Counted from the stretch's first letter, positions 1-6,363 are shown. The stretch is 12,378 nt of DNA from JBMOLL01 sp049325415 (GCA_049325415.1 JBMOLL010000055.1:1-12378), one strand, 5' to 3'. Numbers and translations: made by a program. Notes: generated by a model not told the origin, from the sequence alone.

Positions 1-360
1 TACATCCACGTACCTGAAGGCGCCATTCCCAAGGACGGTCCTTCGGCCGGTGTAACCATGGCGAGTTCCATTGCTTCGGCATTCACCCAGCGCAAGGTAA
101 GGAACCAGCTGGCCATGACGGGAGAAATCACGCTCAGAGGTAAGGTCCTGCCGGTGGGAGGAATTAAGGAAAAAATACTTGCTGCCAAACGGGCCGGGAT
201 CACTCAGATTGCCCTGTCGGAAGAAAACCGGAAGGATGTGGAGGAAATCAAGGAAATCTACAGAAAAGGTCTTAAATTTCACTATATCAGCACAATAATG
301 GATCTGCTGGAATTTGCCCTGTTGAAAGAGAAGGTTAAAAACCCGCAGCATATAGAATAA
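1..360 (+). CDS. lon: Lon protease, C-terminal proteolytic domain (5' end outside window)
   Basis: This is the last 119 residues of the ATP-dependent serine protease Lon, a cytosolic AAA+ protease that degrades misfolded and short-lived regulatory proteins. The reading frame is open from base 1, so the gene starts upstream. The visible part is the Lon-type peptidase domain. The catalytic serine lies in the DGPSAG motif (serine codon 43-45) and the catalytic lysine in GGIKEK (lysine codon 166-168). Together they form the Ser-Lys dyad of the family. The HVPEGAIPKDG stretch before the serine is also typical. An internal ATG at 58 falls after the catalytic serine and is not a real start. The gene ends at a TAA directly abutting a strong terminator. 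The ATPase and N-terminal domains cannot be assessed here. Confidence 0.97.
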   Translation, partial: YIHVPEGAIPKDGPSAGVTMASSIASAFTQRKVRNQLAMTGEITLRGKVLPVGGIKEKILAAKRAGITQIALSEENRKDVEEIKEIYRKGLKFHYISTIMDLLEFALLKEKVKNPQHIE

Positions 361-391
361 AAAAAGGGGTCCCCACCGACCCCTTTTTTTT
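361..391. terminator. Bidirectional intrinsic terminator after lon
   Basis: Bases 366-371 (GGGGTC) pair perfectly with 378-383 (GACCCC) around a 6-base loop. The stem is extended by A/T pairs from 361-365 with the T-run that starts at 384. The T-run follows on the plus strand, and the A-run at 359-365 gives a T-run on the minus strand. It can therefore end both lon and minus-strand transcripts coming from the response regulator side. Confidence 0.93.
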
Positions 392-405
392 ATCCTTTTA
401 ATTGT

Positions 406-678
406 TTAACAAATCAGTAATTTAGCGGTCTCCACCCCATGCGACCTTTTGATTTTCACAAAATAGACTCCACAGGGCAGGCCCTTTGATTCAAGATCTT
501 CTATCTCGAAAGGTTCATGTTCCAGTGAGCGGTATTTGTATACCGGCATGCCTTCGAGGTTATAAACTTCAATCATAGCCTTACTGTTTAGGTTTAGGTG
601 ATAACAGAACTCTTTATCGGTATAAAAGTAGATTTGCCGGAATACAATAAAAAGTCCCTGGTTACTTATTGTGTAAAC
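406..678 (-). pseudogene. Remnant of a T9SS type A sorting-domain protein
   Basis: The minus strand is open for 90 codons, from just after an in-frame TAA (679-681) to a TAA at 406-408. The translation resembles the C-terminal sorting domain of secreted Bacteroidota proteins. It begins VYTISNQGLF, like the usual VYPNPNxGxF opening. It continues with IEVYNLEGMPVY, then GLPCGVYFVKIK, and ends AKLLIC. In intact proteins this roughly 80-residue domain directs export through the type IX secretion system and is then cleaved off. Here there is no passenger domain, no start codon that would give a sensible protein, and a stop where the rest of the gene should continue. The PNP of the opening motif has also changed. 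I therefore read it as the decayed 3' end of a lost gene. A short live ORF or a sequencing error at the stop is less likely. Confidence 0.72.
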
Positions 679-778
679 TTATGTGGAGAGAGGATGAATT
701 AGGGCAGATAACGGATGAACCCGATAAATACCGGGCGAAAAAAAGCCAGATCCATCATGAAAACAATGGAAATGAAGC

Positions 779-1528
779 TCAAAAAAACTCTTCCAGCAGG
801 CGGATTTTCTGAGGGGGGATCTTAATCCGGAAGATTTTGTCGTCGTATTCCAATTCGCAGGTATTTGCTTTCCGGTCGACTTTCGACAGATAATTCATAT
901 TCAGGAGGTAGGACCGGCTTATTCTCAAAAAGTTGTGCCTCTCGAGCATTTTTTCAATACTTCCGAGGTTCTGAGTGGTGATTTCTGTTTTGCCATTGGT
1001 CAGATAAAGATGGCAATAGTTACCATCGGCCATGCAATAAACCAGGTCTTCGGGATCGATAAGGAAATATCCTGTGCGGGTATTCAGCCTTATTTTCCCG
1101 GGTTTGCTTTGCTGGAGCACATCGATCAGTTCGGCCAGGCTGTTGGCCTTTTGCCTGTTTCTGTCGTTACGAAACCGTTCAATGGCATTGAAAAGTTCGG
1201 TTGATCCTACGGGTTTAAGGATATAATCGAAAGCGGAACTCCGGATGGCTTTCAGGGCATAATTCTCAAAGGCAGTCACAAAGATAATTCCCGGGAAGAT
1301 CTCCCTGTCGTGTAGCTCGGTGATCAGCTGGAACCCGTCTTTTTCCGGCATATGAATATCGAGGAGGACCAGGTCGGGCCGGGTCTCATCCACCATTTTC
1401 AGCGCCTGGTTCACATCAGCCGCCTTGCCACAGACTTTCACCCCCGGGTACTCTGCCAGCATGAAGCCGAGCAGGTCCCTGGATTCTTCTTCATCGTCAA
1501 CAATCAGTATGTTCAGTTTCTTTTCCAT
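779..1528 (-). CDS. LytTR-family DNA-binding response regulator
   Basis: This 249-residue protein is a two-component response regulator with an N-terminal receiver domain (about 5-120) and a C-terminal LytTR DNA-binding domain (about 143-247). In the receiver, D11/D12 form the acidic pocket. D57 in LVLLDIHMP is the expected phosphoacceptor, followed by the switch threonine in FVTAF (T85) and the conserved lysine in YILKP (K105). The C-terminal half shows LytTR features, including IDPEDLVYCMADGNY and LRISRSYLLNMNYL. In Bacteroidota such regulators usually pair with a membrane LytS/YehU-type histidine kinase. No kinase adjoins it here: upstream is a non-coding gap and the opposite-strand coaD. 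It therefore looks like an orphan, or its partner lies elsewhere. Its transcript could run through the T9SS remnant to the terminator at 361-391. Target genes are unknown. Confidence 0.93.
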   Translation of the reverse strand: MEKKLNILIVDDEEESRDLLGFMLAEYPGVKVCGKAADVNQALKMVDETRPDLVLLDIHMPEKDGFQLITELHDREIFPGIIFVTAFENYALKAIRSSAFDYILKPVGSTELFNAIERFRNDRNRQKANSLAELIDVLQQSKPGKIRLNTRTGYFLIDPEDLVYCMADGNYCHLYLTNGKTEITTQNLGSIEKMLERHNFLRISRSYLLNMNYLSKVDRKANTCELEYDDKIFRIKIPPQKIRLLEEFF

Positions 1529-1870
1529 CCTTGCAGCGCGTAGCGGAATAATTCTACTGTTGTTATCAGTTGATGATCAGAGTCGAATTGCCGTTAAAAT
1601 AAGATCTGGCATAAAATTCCGACGGTATTACAGGCTCTTCCGGCCGCAATTTATAAATTTCTTTTTAACAAGGAAAAAATTGACGCTGTTTGTGCAGGCA
1701 GGGAAAGAAATCCATGGTTGCCAAATCGGGGCTGACCATAGACCTGTTCGGAAGTGCCGGTCCCGGAACAGTCTAAAACAGGGCCTTTCCGCACAACTAA
1801 AAGCCTTGCCGGAACGTTATCGGGATAGACCTAATTTCCAGGTATGCTGGGATTATGCCACAAATTAATT
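1529..1870. other. Non-coding gap between response regulator and coaD
   Basis: These bases separate the divergent response regulator (minus) and coaD (plus). The open frames crossing them are extensions or shadows of the flanking genes, with no recognisable protein. I saw no tRNA, rRNA, riboswitch or CRISPR-like structure. The region should hold the regulator's promoter, but no clear TAnnTTTG element was found for it. The one distinctive structure is the hairpin at 1739-1775. Confidence 0.6.
1739..1775. other. Bulged inverted repeat / hairpin in the gap
   Basis: TAGA (1739-1742) pairs with TCTA (1772-1775). CTGTTC (1744-1749) pairs with GAACAG (1766-1771). GGA (1750-1752) pairs with TCC (1761-1763). 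This gives a 13-bp stem with a one-base and a two-base bulge and an 8-base loop. No T-run follows on either side, so it is not an intrinsic terminator. It could be an operator, part of a small RNA, or chance. Confidence 0.4.
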
Positions 1871-1878
1871 TACATTTG
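1871..1878 (+). promoter_or_regulatory. Bacteroidota -7 promoter element for coaD
   Basis: TACATTTG matches the Bacteroidota sigma-ABfr -7 consensus TAnnTTTG and ends 23 bases before the coaD ATG. No good TTTG appears at the -33 spacing, so the match rests on the -7 box alone. Confidence 0.5.
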
Positions 1879-1901
1879 ATCCAAATTAGAAGACATACAC
1901 C

Positions 1902-2387
1902 ATGATTGCAGTACCGAATAAGAAGATCGCCATTTTCCCCGGATCCTTTGATCCGTTTACGATCGGTCACGAATCGGTTGTACTGAGAGCCAGGGATTTG
2001 TTTGAAACCATCATTGTTGCTGTCGGGATTCATTCCGGTAAACAGCCCCTGCTGAGTGCGGAGGCACGCGTAGCGATGATCAATGATATTTTTGCCGGTG
2101 TTGATAATGTATTTGCCGAAGCCTATGAAGGCCTGACGGTTGATTTCTGCAAAAAAGTGAACGCATCCTACATGCTTCGCGGGATCCGGACCGCTGCCGA
2201 TTTTGAATATGAGAGGGCCATGGCGCAGATAAACAAGAGCATGCTGCCCGATGTCGAATCGGTGTTCCTTCTCACGCTTCCTGAGCATACCCCGATAAAT
2301 TCAACGATCATCCGGGACATCATCAGGAACAACGGCGATGCATCGCAGTTCCTTCCCGGGGGTGTGGATATAAAAAAATATCTTTAA
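1902..2387 (+). CDS. coaD: Phosphopantetheine adenylyltransferase
   Basis: CoaD transfers AMP from ATP to 4'-phosphopantetheine to make dephospho-CoA, the penultimate step of coenzyme A synthesis, in the cytosol. The 161 residues match the usual family length. The nucleotidyltransferase signature is present as GSFDPFTIGH (14-23), with the TxGH nucleotide-binding motif at 20-23. RGIRTAADFEYE (93-104) and NSTIIR (133-138) are the other family hallmarks. The ATG at 1902 places IFPGSFDP about ten residues in, as in relatives, and lies just downstream of a -7 promoter element. Its TAA stop overlaps the ATG of the next gene by one base (TAATG), suggesting co-transcription and coupled translation with the thioredoxin-fold gene. 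Confidence 0.96.
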   Translation: MIAVPNKKIAIFPGSFDPFTIGHESVVLRARDLFETIIVAVGIHSGKQPLLSAEARVAMINDIFAGVDNVFAEAYEGLTVDFCKKVNASYMLRGIRTAADFEYERAMAQINKSMLPDVESVFLLTLPEHTPINSTIIRDIIRNNGDASQFLPGGVDIKKYL

Positions 2388-3826
2388 TGAAGATCATCCG
2401 GATCATTTTCCTTTTCCTGCTCATTCTGCCGCTGGCTCCTGCGGAGGCACAGGATTGCCGCATATCGGGCATGGCGGACGACTACGGAAAGGGATCCTAT
2501 CCGGTATATACCGTAACGAACCCGGTAAGCCTGAAAACGCTTGAAGCAGGTAAACTGGAGATCGGGGATGACGGACATTTCAAGGCCGTTCTGAAAACAG
2601 AAGTTCCCTGCTGGTTTTATTCCGACATCGGGATCTACCGAATGATGCTCTTCACTGAACCGGGACACGATTACGAAGTTGTTCTGCCACCTTTCAGGGA
2701 AAAAAGCGATCAGCAAAAACTCAATCCATATTTTGAACCGATCACCGTGCACCTCAGGGTCCTTAAAAGGAGCGACAAAAGCAATAACACCATAATCCCC
2801 GGTGATGAAGAAATCAACGACCGGCTGTATCGTTTCGACACACTCTTCTTTTCAATGTCCGACAGGGTTCTTCTCAGAAAAAGAGACGGATTTCCGGTGA
2901 GCACGCCGGATTCGATCAGAGATTTTGAGTTGCAATTCAATAGTGATACTTCTGTGTACTTCAGAAGTTACCGCAATTACCGTTACGGTCTTCTTGAGCT
3001 TTCTGCAGGAACCAGCGGGCTCGGTGCAGTTCGTGATCTTTATCTTTCCGAACCGGTACCCCGCTATCGTGAACCCGCATACATGGAACTTTTCGATAAG
3101 ATGTTCAATGAATTCCTGGTTTTCTATGGACGAACTCCGGAGGGCCGCGATCTGGTTGCTGCTGTAAATAAGTACCATAACCTCGGCCTGCTCAGGGAAT
3201 GCCTGCGAAAGCACCCGGCTGTAAAGACGGATACGATCGCCGACCTGGTAATACTAAAGGATCTGTACAGCCAGTTCTTTAAAGAGACTTTTTACAGGGA
3301 GTCCATCATCATGCTGCTGGATTCGCTGATTGACCATCCCGCTTTACCTGATTATGGCCGGATGGCCGGAGAGATCAAAACAAAACTTACCACACTGGTG
3401 CCCGGTAACCTGCCTCCTGACTTCAGCCTGACAGGGATGGACGGACAGAAGAAAAGTCTTGAGGATTTCAGGGGAAAATATGTCTATCTATTTTTCTGCA
3501 CGCCCGATAATTACTCCTGCATGATCGAGTATCCCTACCTGAAGACCTATTTTGAGAAACACAGTGCGTATCTGGAGGTAGTGAATATCATGATCTGCGA
3601 TAACTCCGATCAGATGACCGCTTTTATGAAAAATAACGGTTATCGCTGGCCGTCGCTGTTTTATGGCGACCAGCCGGAAGTACTGATTGATTATGATGTC
3701 CGGATCTTTCCGGCCAGTTACCTGATCGGACCCGATGGGAAACTGATCCTGGCGCCCGCCAAACTGCCCTCGGAAGGTTTCGAGCAGAGTCTGTTTAAAA
3801 TAATGCGTTCCCGCGGGGATATCTGA
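2387..3826 (+). CDS. Secreted thioredoxin-fold (TlpA-like) protein with altered active site
   Basis: This 479-residue protein has a clear signal peptide: KIIR, a hydrophobic core, then a likely cut after AEA at 19-21. It should act in the periplasm or at the outer membrane. Residues about 22-330 are not recognised beyond a likely N-terminal beta-rich part and a helical middle. Residues about 341-475 form a TlpA/AhpC-like thioredoxin domain: PPDFSLTGMDG (343-353), a strand YVYLFF (365-370), and a probable cis-proline in RIFPASYLIGPDG (P442). Relatives in Bacteroidota commonly have this layout. The active site is unusual: instead of WCxxC it reads FFCTPDNYSC, with cysteines at 371 and 378 (C-x6-C). 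The second cysteine aligns with the resolving position, while the nucleophile position is lost. Ordinary disulfide exchange is therefore doubtful. It starts inside the coaD stop and ends 2 bases from the opposing Nudix gene. Confidence 0.85.
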   Translation: MKIIRIIFLFLLILPLAPAEAQDCRISGMADDYGKGSYPVYTVTNPVSLKTLEAGKLEIGDDGHFKAVLKTEVPCWFYSDIGIYRMMLFTEPGHDYEVVLPPFREKSDQQKLNPYFEPITVHLRVLKRSDKSNNTIIPGDEEINDRLYRFDTLFFSMSDRVLLRKRDGFPVSTPDSIRDFELQFNSDTSVYFRSYRNYRYGLLELSAGTSGLGAVRDLYLSEPVPRYREPAYMELFDKMFNEFLVFYGRTPEGRDLVAAVNKYHNLGLLRECLRKHPAVKTDTIADLVILKDLYSQFFKETFYRESIIMLLDSLIDHPALPDYGRMAGEIKTKLTTLVPGNLPPDFSLTGMDGQKKSLEDFRGKYVYLFFCTPDNYSCMIEYPYLKTYFEKHSAYLEVVNIMICDNSDQMTAFMKNNGYRWPSLFYGDQPEVLIDYDVRIFPASYLIGPDGKLILAPAKLPSEGFEQSLFKIMRSRGDI

Positions 3827-3828
3827 TT

Positions 3829-4443
3829 TCAGAGAAGGTCCTTGATAAAAAGGACATCCAGAATGCTGGGGAAAGTATTTTCCCTGATAAAGCCGGTCTG
3901 GCCGGGTTTCACCCATCTCGTTTCGGTTATATTCTCCTCTTTCTGGGGCGAGGGCACCTGATCACCGGGAAAGGACATTTCGAACCATTTGGTTTTTTTC
4001 AGTACGCGGTCATCCGAGAGCTGATAGGTATGATAGGTAGATACGATGGGCTGTCTGATGCTCAGCCCTTCCAGGCCCACTTCCTCGCTTACCTCCCGGA
4101 GGGCGGCATCTTCAAAGGTTTCATTTTTCTCCAGTTTTCCTTTTGGAAGATCCCAGATCCCGTTTCTTTTAATGACCAGGAATTCTCCGGACTGGTTAAA
4201 AACAAGCCCGCCAGCTGCTTCAACAAATTTGAAACAGGTTTTGAATTCATCGATAAGGGCGAGGATATCATGGTGAAAAATAAAGAGCTGGTCAATGGTT
4301 TTAAGAGAAAAATACACCTCGATCAGTTCCGTAAGTTCCTGGATGTTGTTGTATTTGTAAAACAGCCCCTTGTTCCTTTCAAAGACTTTTGAAAAATTGT
4401 CGCAAAAATAGACCGTTCGATCCTTGAAAAAAACTTTATACAT
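3829..4443 (-). CDS. Nudix hydrolase
   Basis: This 204-residue protein belongs to the Nudix family, which hydrolyses nucleoside diphosphates linked to another group. The substrate cannot be told from the sequence. The Nudix box is a perfect match to GX5EX7REUXEEXGU at residues 102-124, with REVSEEVGL carrying the metal-binding glutamates. The Nudix fold covers about residues 73-204. Residues 1-72 are an extra N-terminal region, with no Nudix motif, that I do not recognise. The gene lies head-to-head with pyrE: only 7 bases separate the two ATGs, so each promoter region lies over the other gene's start. It is tail-to-tail with the thioredoxin-fold gene, with a 2-base gap and no terminator between. 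A weak -7-like match (TTACTTTG, minus strand, 4490-4497) could drive it. Housecleaning or a nucleotide-related role near pyrE is inference only. Confidence 0.9.
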   Translation of the reverse strand: MYKVFFKDRTVYFCDNFSKVFERNKGLFYKYNNIQELTELIEVYFSLKTIDQLFIFHHDILALIDEFKTCFKFVEAAGGLVFNQSGEFLVIKRNGIWDLPKGKLEKNETFEDAALREVSEEVGLEGLSIRQPIVSTYHTYQLSDDRVLKKTKWFEMSFPGDQVPSPQKEENITETRWVKPGQTGFIRENTFPSILDVLFIKDLL

Positions 4444-4446
4444 TTG
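4439..4446 (+). promoter_or_regulatory. Bacteroidota -7 promoter element for pyrE
   Basis: TACATTTG matches TAnnTTTG exactly and ends only 4 bases before the pyrE ATG at 4451. Transcription would then begin at or within a base or two of the start codon, giving a leaderless or nearly leaderless mRNA. The -33 region shows no convincing TTTG. Confidence 0.45.
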
Positions 4447-4450
4447 CTGT

Positions 4451-5110
4451 ATGGTTAAACAGAAGGAAAAATTTGCACGTATACTAGTGCAAAGTAAAGC
4501 AATAAAATTAGATCCTGCAAACCCATTTACCTGGGCCTCCGGCTGGAAATCCCCTATTTACTGCGATAACAGAGTGACCCTCTCCTATCCCGATACCCGG
4601 GCAGAGATCAAGGAGCAATTTGCCGCTATTATCAGGGAAAAATATCCTGAATGTGAACTGATTGCCGGCGTTGCCACGGGAGCTATTGCCCAGGGAGTAT
4701 TAGTTGCCGAAGTACTTGGACTTCCATTTATCTATATCCGTTCCAGTGCAAAGGGGCATGGGATGGAGAATCTGATTGAAGGCCGTTATGAGAAGGGGCA
4801 GAAAGCCGTGATCATTGAGGATCTTGTTTCCACAGGCGGGAGTTCTCTCAAAGCAGCCGAGGCGCTGCGCAATGCTGGCGTGGAGGTACTGGGTATGGTG
4901 GCCATATTCACCTACGGGTTCCCGGTAGCTGCGGCCAACTTTGAGAAAGCCGGGATCAGCCTGGATACCCTGAGCGATTATGATTCCCTGCTGAAGGAAG
5001 CTCTGGCCAGTGGTTCCATCAGGCCCGGCGATCTGCCATTATTACAGGAATGGAGAAAGGATCCGGAAGGATGGAAAGGACCCGGTAATCAGGCATCCAA
5101 TGAAGATTGA
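4451..5110 (+). CDS. pyrE: Orotate phosphoribosyltransferase
   Basis: PyrE joins orotate to PRPP to make orotidine 5'-monophosphate in de novo pyrimidine synthesis, in the cytosol. The protein is 219 residues, a normal length. NPFTWASGWKSPIYCDNR (24-41) is the substrate-binding N-terminal signature. RSSAKGHG (97-104) is the flexible catalytic loop. VIIEDLVSTGGSS (120-132) is the PRPP-binding motif with its two acidic residues. I chose the ATG at 4451 because it puts the ANPFTWASGWKSP motif at the spacing seen in relatives. An in-frame TTG at 4424 would add nine residues encoded upstream of the -7 promoter element. The gene overlaps the following SRPBCC gene by 11 bases, so the two are probably co-expressed. 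The last ~20 residues are a hydrophilic tail. Confidence 0.96.
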   Translation: MVKQKEKFARILVQSKAIKLDPANPFTWASGWKSPIYCDNRVTLSYPDTRAEIKEQFAAIIREKYPECELIAGVATGAIAQGVLVAEVLGLPFIYIRSSAKGHGMENLIEGRYEKGQKAVIIEDLVSTGGSSLKAAEALRNAGVEVLGMVAIFTYGFPVAAANFEKAGISLDTLSDYDSLLKEALASGSIRPGDLPLLQEWRKDPEGWKGPGNQASNED

Positions 5111-5525
5111 AAGCAGAATCGGCAAAAGCTCCTGTGAAGAGAAAGATATCTACCTGTTTGTCAGCGATTTTAATAATTTTAAGAAACTGATCCCGTCCGA
5201 TCGGGTAAGAAACTGGGAGTCCTCATCCGACCGGTGCAGTTTCGAGATCCAGCCCCTGGGCAGAACGGGCCTGAGGATCGTGGAGAAAGAGCCTTTCAAA
5301 CTGGTGAAGATGACCAGTGATCCGGACTATTCCAAGTACAATCTGACGCTATGGGTACAGATCAGGGCTGCGGGACCCGGTGATACGCGCATAAGGCTGA
5401 CAGCCGAACCGCACATCAACCAGATGATGCTGTCGATGATAAAGGGAACCGTAAAAATATTTCTTGACAGGATCGTTGATAAAATAGAGGAGATAGATTT
5501 TTCTCAGCGCTCAAAGACCATGTGA
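5100..5525 (+). CDS. SRPBCC / START-like fold protein
   Basis: This 141-residue protein looks like a member of the SRPBCC (START/Bet v1-like) superfamily of hydrophobic ligand-binding folds, cytosolic and without a signal peptide. The features are an opening strand MKIESRIGK, a helical DIYLFVSDFNNFKKLIP, alternating strands through the middle (SFEIQPLGRTGLRIVE, YNLTLWVQI, TRIRLTAEP), and a long C-terminal helix (MLSMIKGTVKIFLDRIVDKI). That matches the fold order but names no ligand. The ATG at 5100 overlaps the pyrE stop by 11 bases in a different frame, which favours translational coupling. A GTG further upstream at 5010 would overlap pyrE by about 100 bases and add residues without family character. 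The 3' end overlaps birA on the opposite strand by 22 bases. Its function with pyrE is unknown. Confidence 0.8.
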   Translation: MKIESRIGKSSCEEKDIYLFVSDFNNFKKLIPSDRVRNWESSSDRCSFEIQPLGRTGLRIVEKEPFKLVKMTSDPDYSKYNLTLWVQIRAAGPGDTRIRLTAEPHINQMMLSMIKGTVKIFLDRIVDKIEEIDFSQRSKTM

Positions 5526-6244
5526 ACATCGCCATAGTCGAAAATCCTGAGTCCTTCATTTTCTGTTTCAATCTGCAGTCTGCCATATTCATCCGTTCCG
5601 CAGATCCTTCCTCTGAACAGGTCTTCGTCCGTCTTAAAAAGCGAATCATCACCTGCTTTGTACAAACGATTCAGATACTGACGGTCCAGGATGGCTTCCC
5701 GCCCTTCATGAAGCAGGCGATATTTATCCGTCAGCCGTTCCACAGCCTGTCCGAGCAGCTCCTCCCGGTTATATTCCCTGCCGGTCTCTAGCAGGAGTGA
5801 ACTTGCAGGATACGGGAAATCCGGGAAGACCGGCTCATTAACATTGATGCCGATTCCGCAGATGGCATGCTTCAGTTCCATTCCGGCAACCGTGACCTCT
5901 ATCAGGATCCCCCCGATCTTCCTGTCGCCCGCCATCAGGTCATTTGGCCATTTAACCGAGATACTGCCGGTATATTGTTCCAGCAGTTCCGCCATGGCAA
6001 TGCTTACCACTTTCGACAGGTAGAACTGCCGGGAGGCTGACAAAAATGCAGGGTGGATGAGCCAGGAAAAAAGCAGGTTCTTTCCCGGAGAGCTGTACCA
6101 GGAGTGATCGCCTCTTCCCCTTCCCGATGTCTGATAATCAGTGCTTACCAGCAACTCTCCCCCGGAATTCCCCGAGGAAAGCAGATCATGTACAACGTGG
6201 TTGGTTGAATTGGTCTCAGGAATATGAATAATCTTCAGTCCCAT
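5504..6244 (-). CDS. birA: Biotin--[acetyl-CoA-carboxylase] ligase, catalytic form without HTH
   Basis: This enzyme activates biotin with ATP to biotinyl-5'-AMP and attaches it to a lysine of biotin carrier proteins such as that of acetyl-CoA carboxylase. The 246 residues contain the catalytic domain and the small C-terminal domain. ETNSTN is at 10-15, and the biotinyl-AMP loop is GRGRGDHSW (41-49). KWPNDL (98-103) and KIGGILIE (109-116, with the catalytic lysine in KWPND) follow, then GIGINVN. There is no N-terminal helix-turn-helix, so this is a group I ligase that cannot repress biotin genes as the E. coli BirA does. Start ATG at 6244, with a 134-base gap to the divergent rsfS. The 3' end overlaps the SRPBCC gene by 22 bases, tail-to-tail. 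Confidence 0.94.
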   Translation of the reverse strand: MGLKIIHIPETNSTNHVVHDLLSSGNSGGELLVSTDYQTSGRGRGDHSWYSSPGKNLLFSWLIHPAFLSASRQFYLSKVVSIAMAELLEQYTGSISVKWPNDLMAGDRKIGGILIEVTVAGMELKHAICGIGINVNEPVFPDFPYPASSLLLETGREYNREELLGQAVERLTDKYRLLHEGREAILDRQYLNRLYKAGDDSLFKTDEDLFRGRICGTDEYGRLQIETENEGLRIFDYGDVHMVFER

Positions 6245-6319
6245 GGTATAGTTTTTGAAACGCCCTTATTTCAATGTAGCGGAAACAAGCGTTAAAATTA
6301 TTGAATTGCAGTATTGGCT

Positions 6320-6337
6320 GGTTCGCCTTAAGGAACC
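6320..6337. other. Small inverted repeat between birA and rsfS
   Basis: GGTTC (6320-6324) pairs with GAACC (6333-6337) around an 8-base spacer. A CCTTAAGG palindrome lies at 6326-6333 within the same site. It sits in the divergent promoter gap just upstream of the rsfS -7 element, so it could be an operator. It is short enough to be chance. Confidence 0.25.
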
Positions 6338-6355
6338 GAAATAACTAAAAAACAC

Positions 6356-6363
6356 TAACTTTG
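6356..6363 (+). promoter_or_regulatory. Bacteroidota -7 promoter element for the rsfS-ftsH-cdsA-psd operon
   Basis: TAACTTTG matches TAnnTTTG exactly and ends 15 bases before the rsfS ATG, giving a leader of roughly 10 bases. No clear -33 TTTG is visible. It would drive the five-gene operon up to psd. Confidence 0.55.

Noticed and set aside
712..738. CCCG...CGGG inverted repeat (around 720-735) as a terminator for the response regulator
   Set aside because: The stem is only 4 bp and no T-run follows it on the minus strand; the T-run lies before it.
1425..1868. Plus-strand open frame of 147 codons crossing the response regulator start and the gap before coaD
   Set aside because: Its first part is antisense to the response regulator, its composition is unlike the neighbouring proteins and no domain is recognisable.
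1797..2288. Minus-strand open frame of 163 codons opposite coaD
   Set aside because: It is antisense to a well-supported coaD with intact motifs and has no recognisable protein features.
4424..4450. TTG start giving pyrE nine extra residues
   Set aside because: It lies upstream of the TACATTTG promoter element, and the ATG at 4451 fits the usual PyrE N-terminus.
5010..5099. Upstream GTG start for the SRPBCC gene
   Set aside because: It would overlap pyrE by about 100 bases, and the added residues do not look like the family; the ATG at 5100 is more economical.
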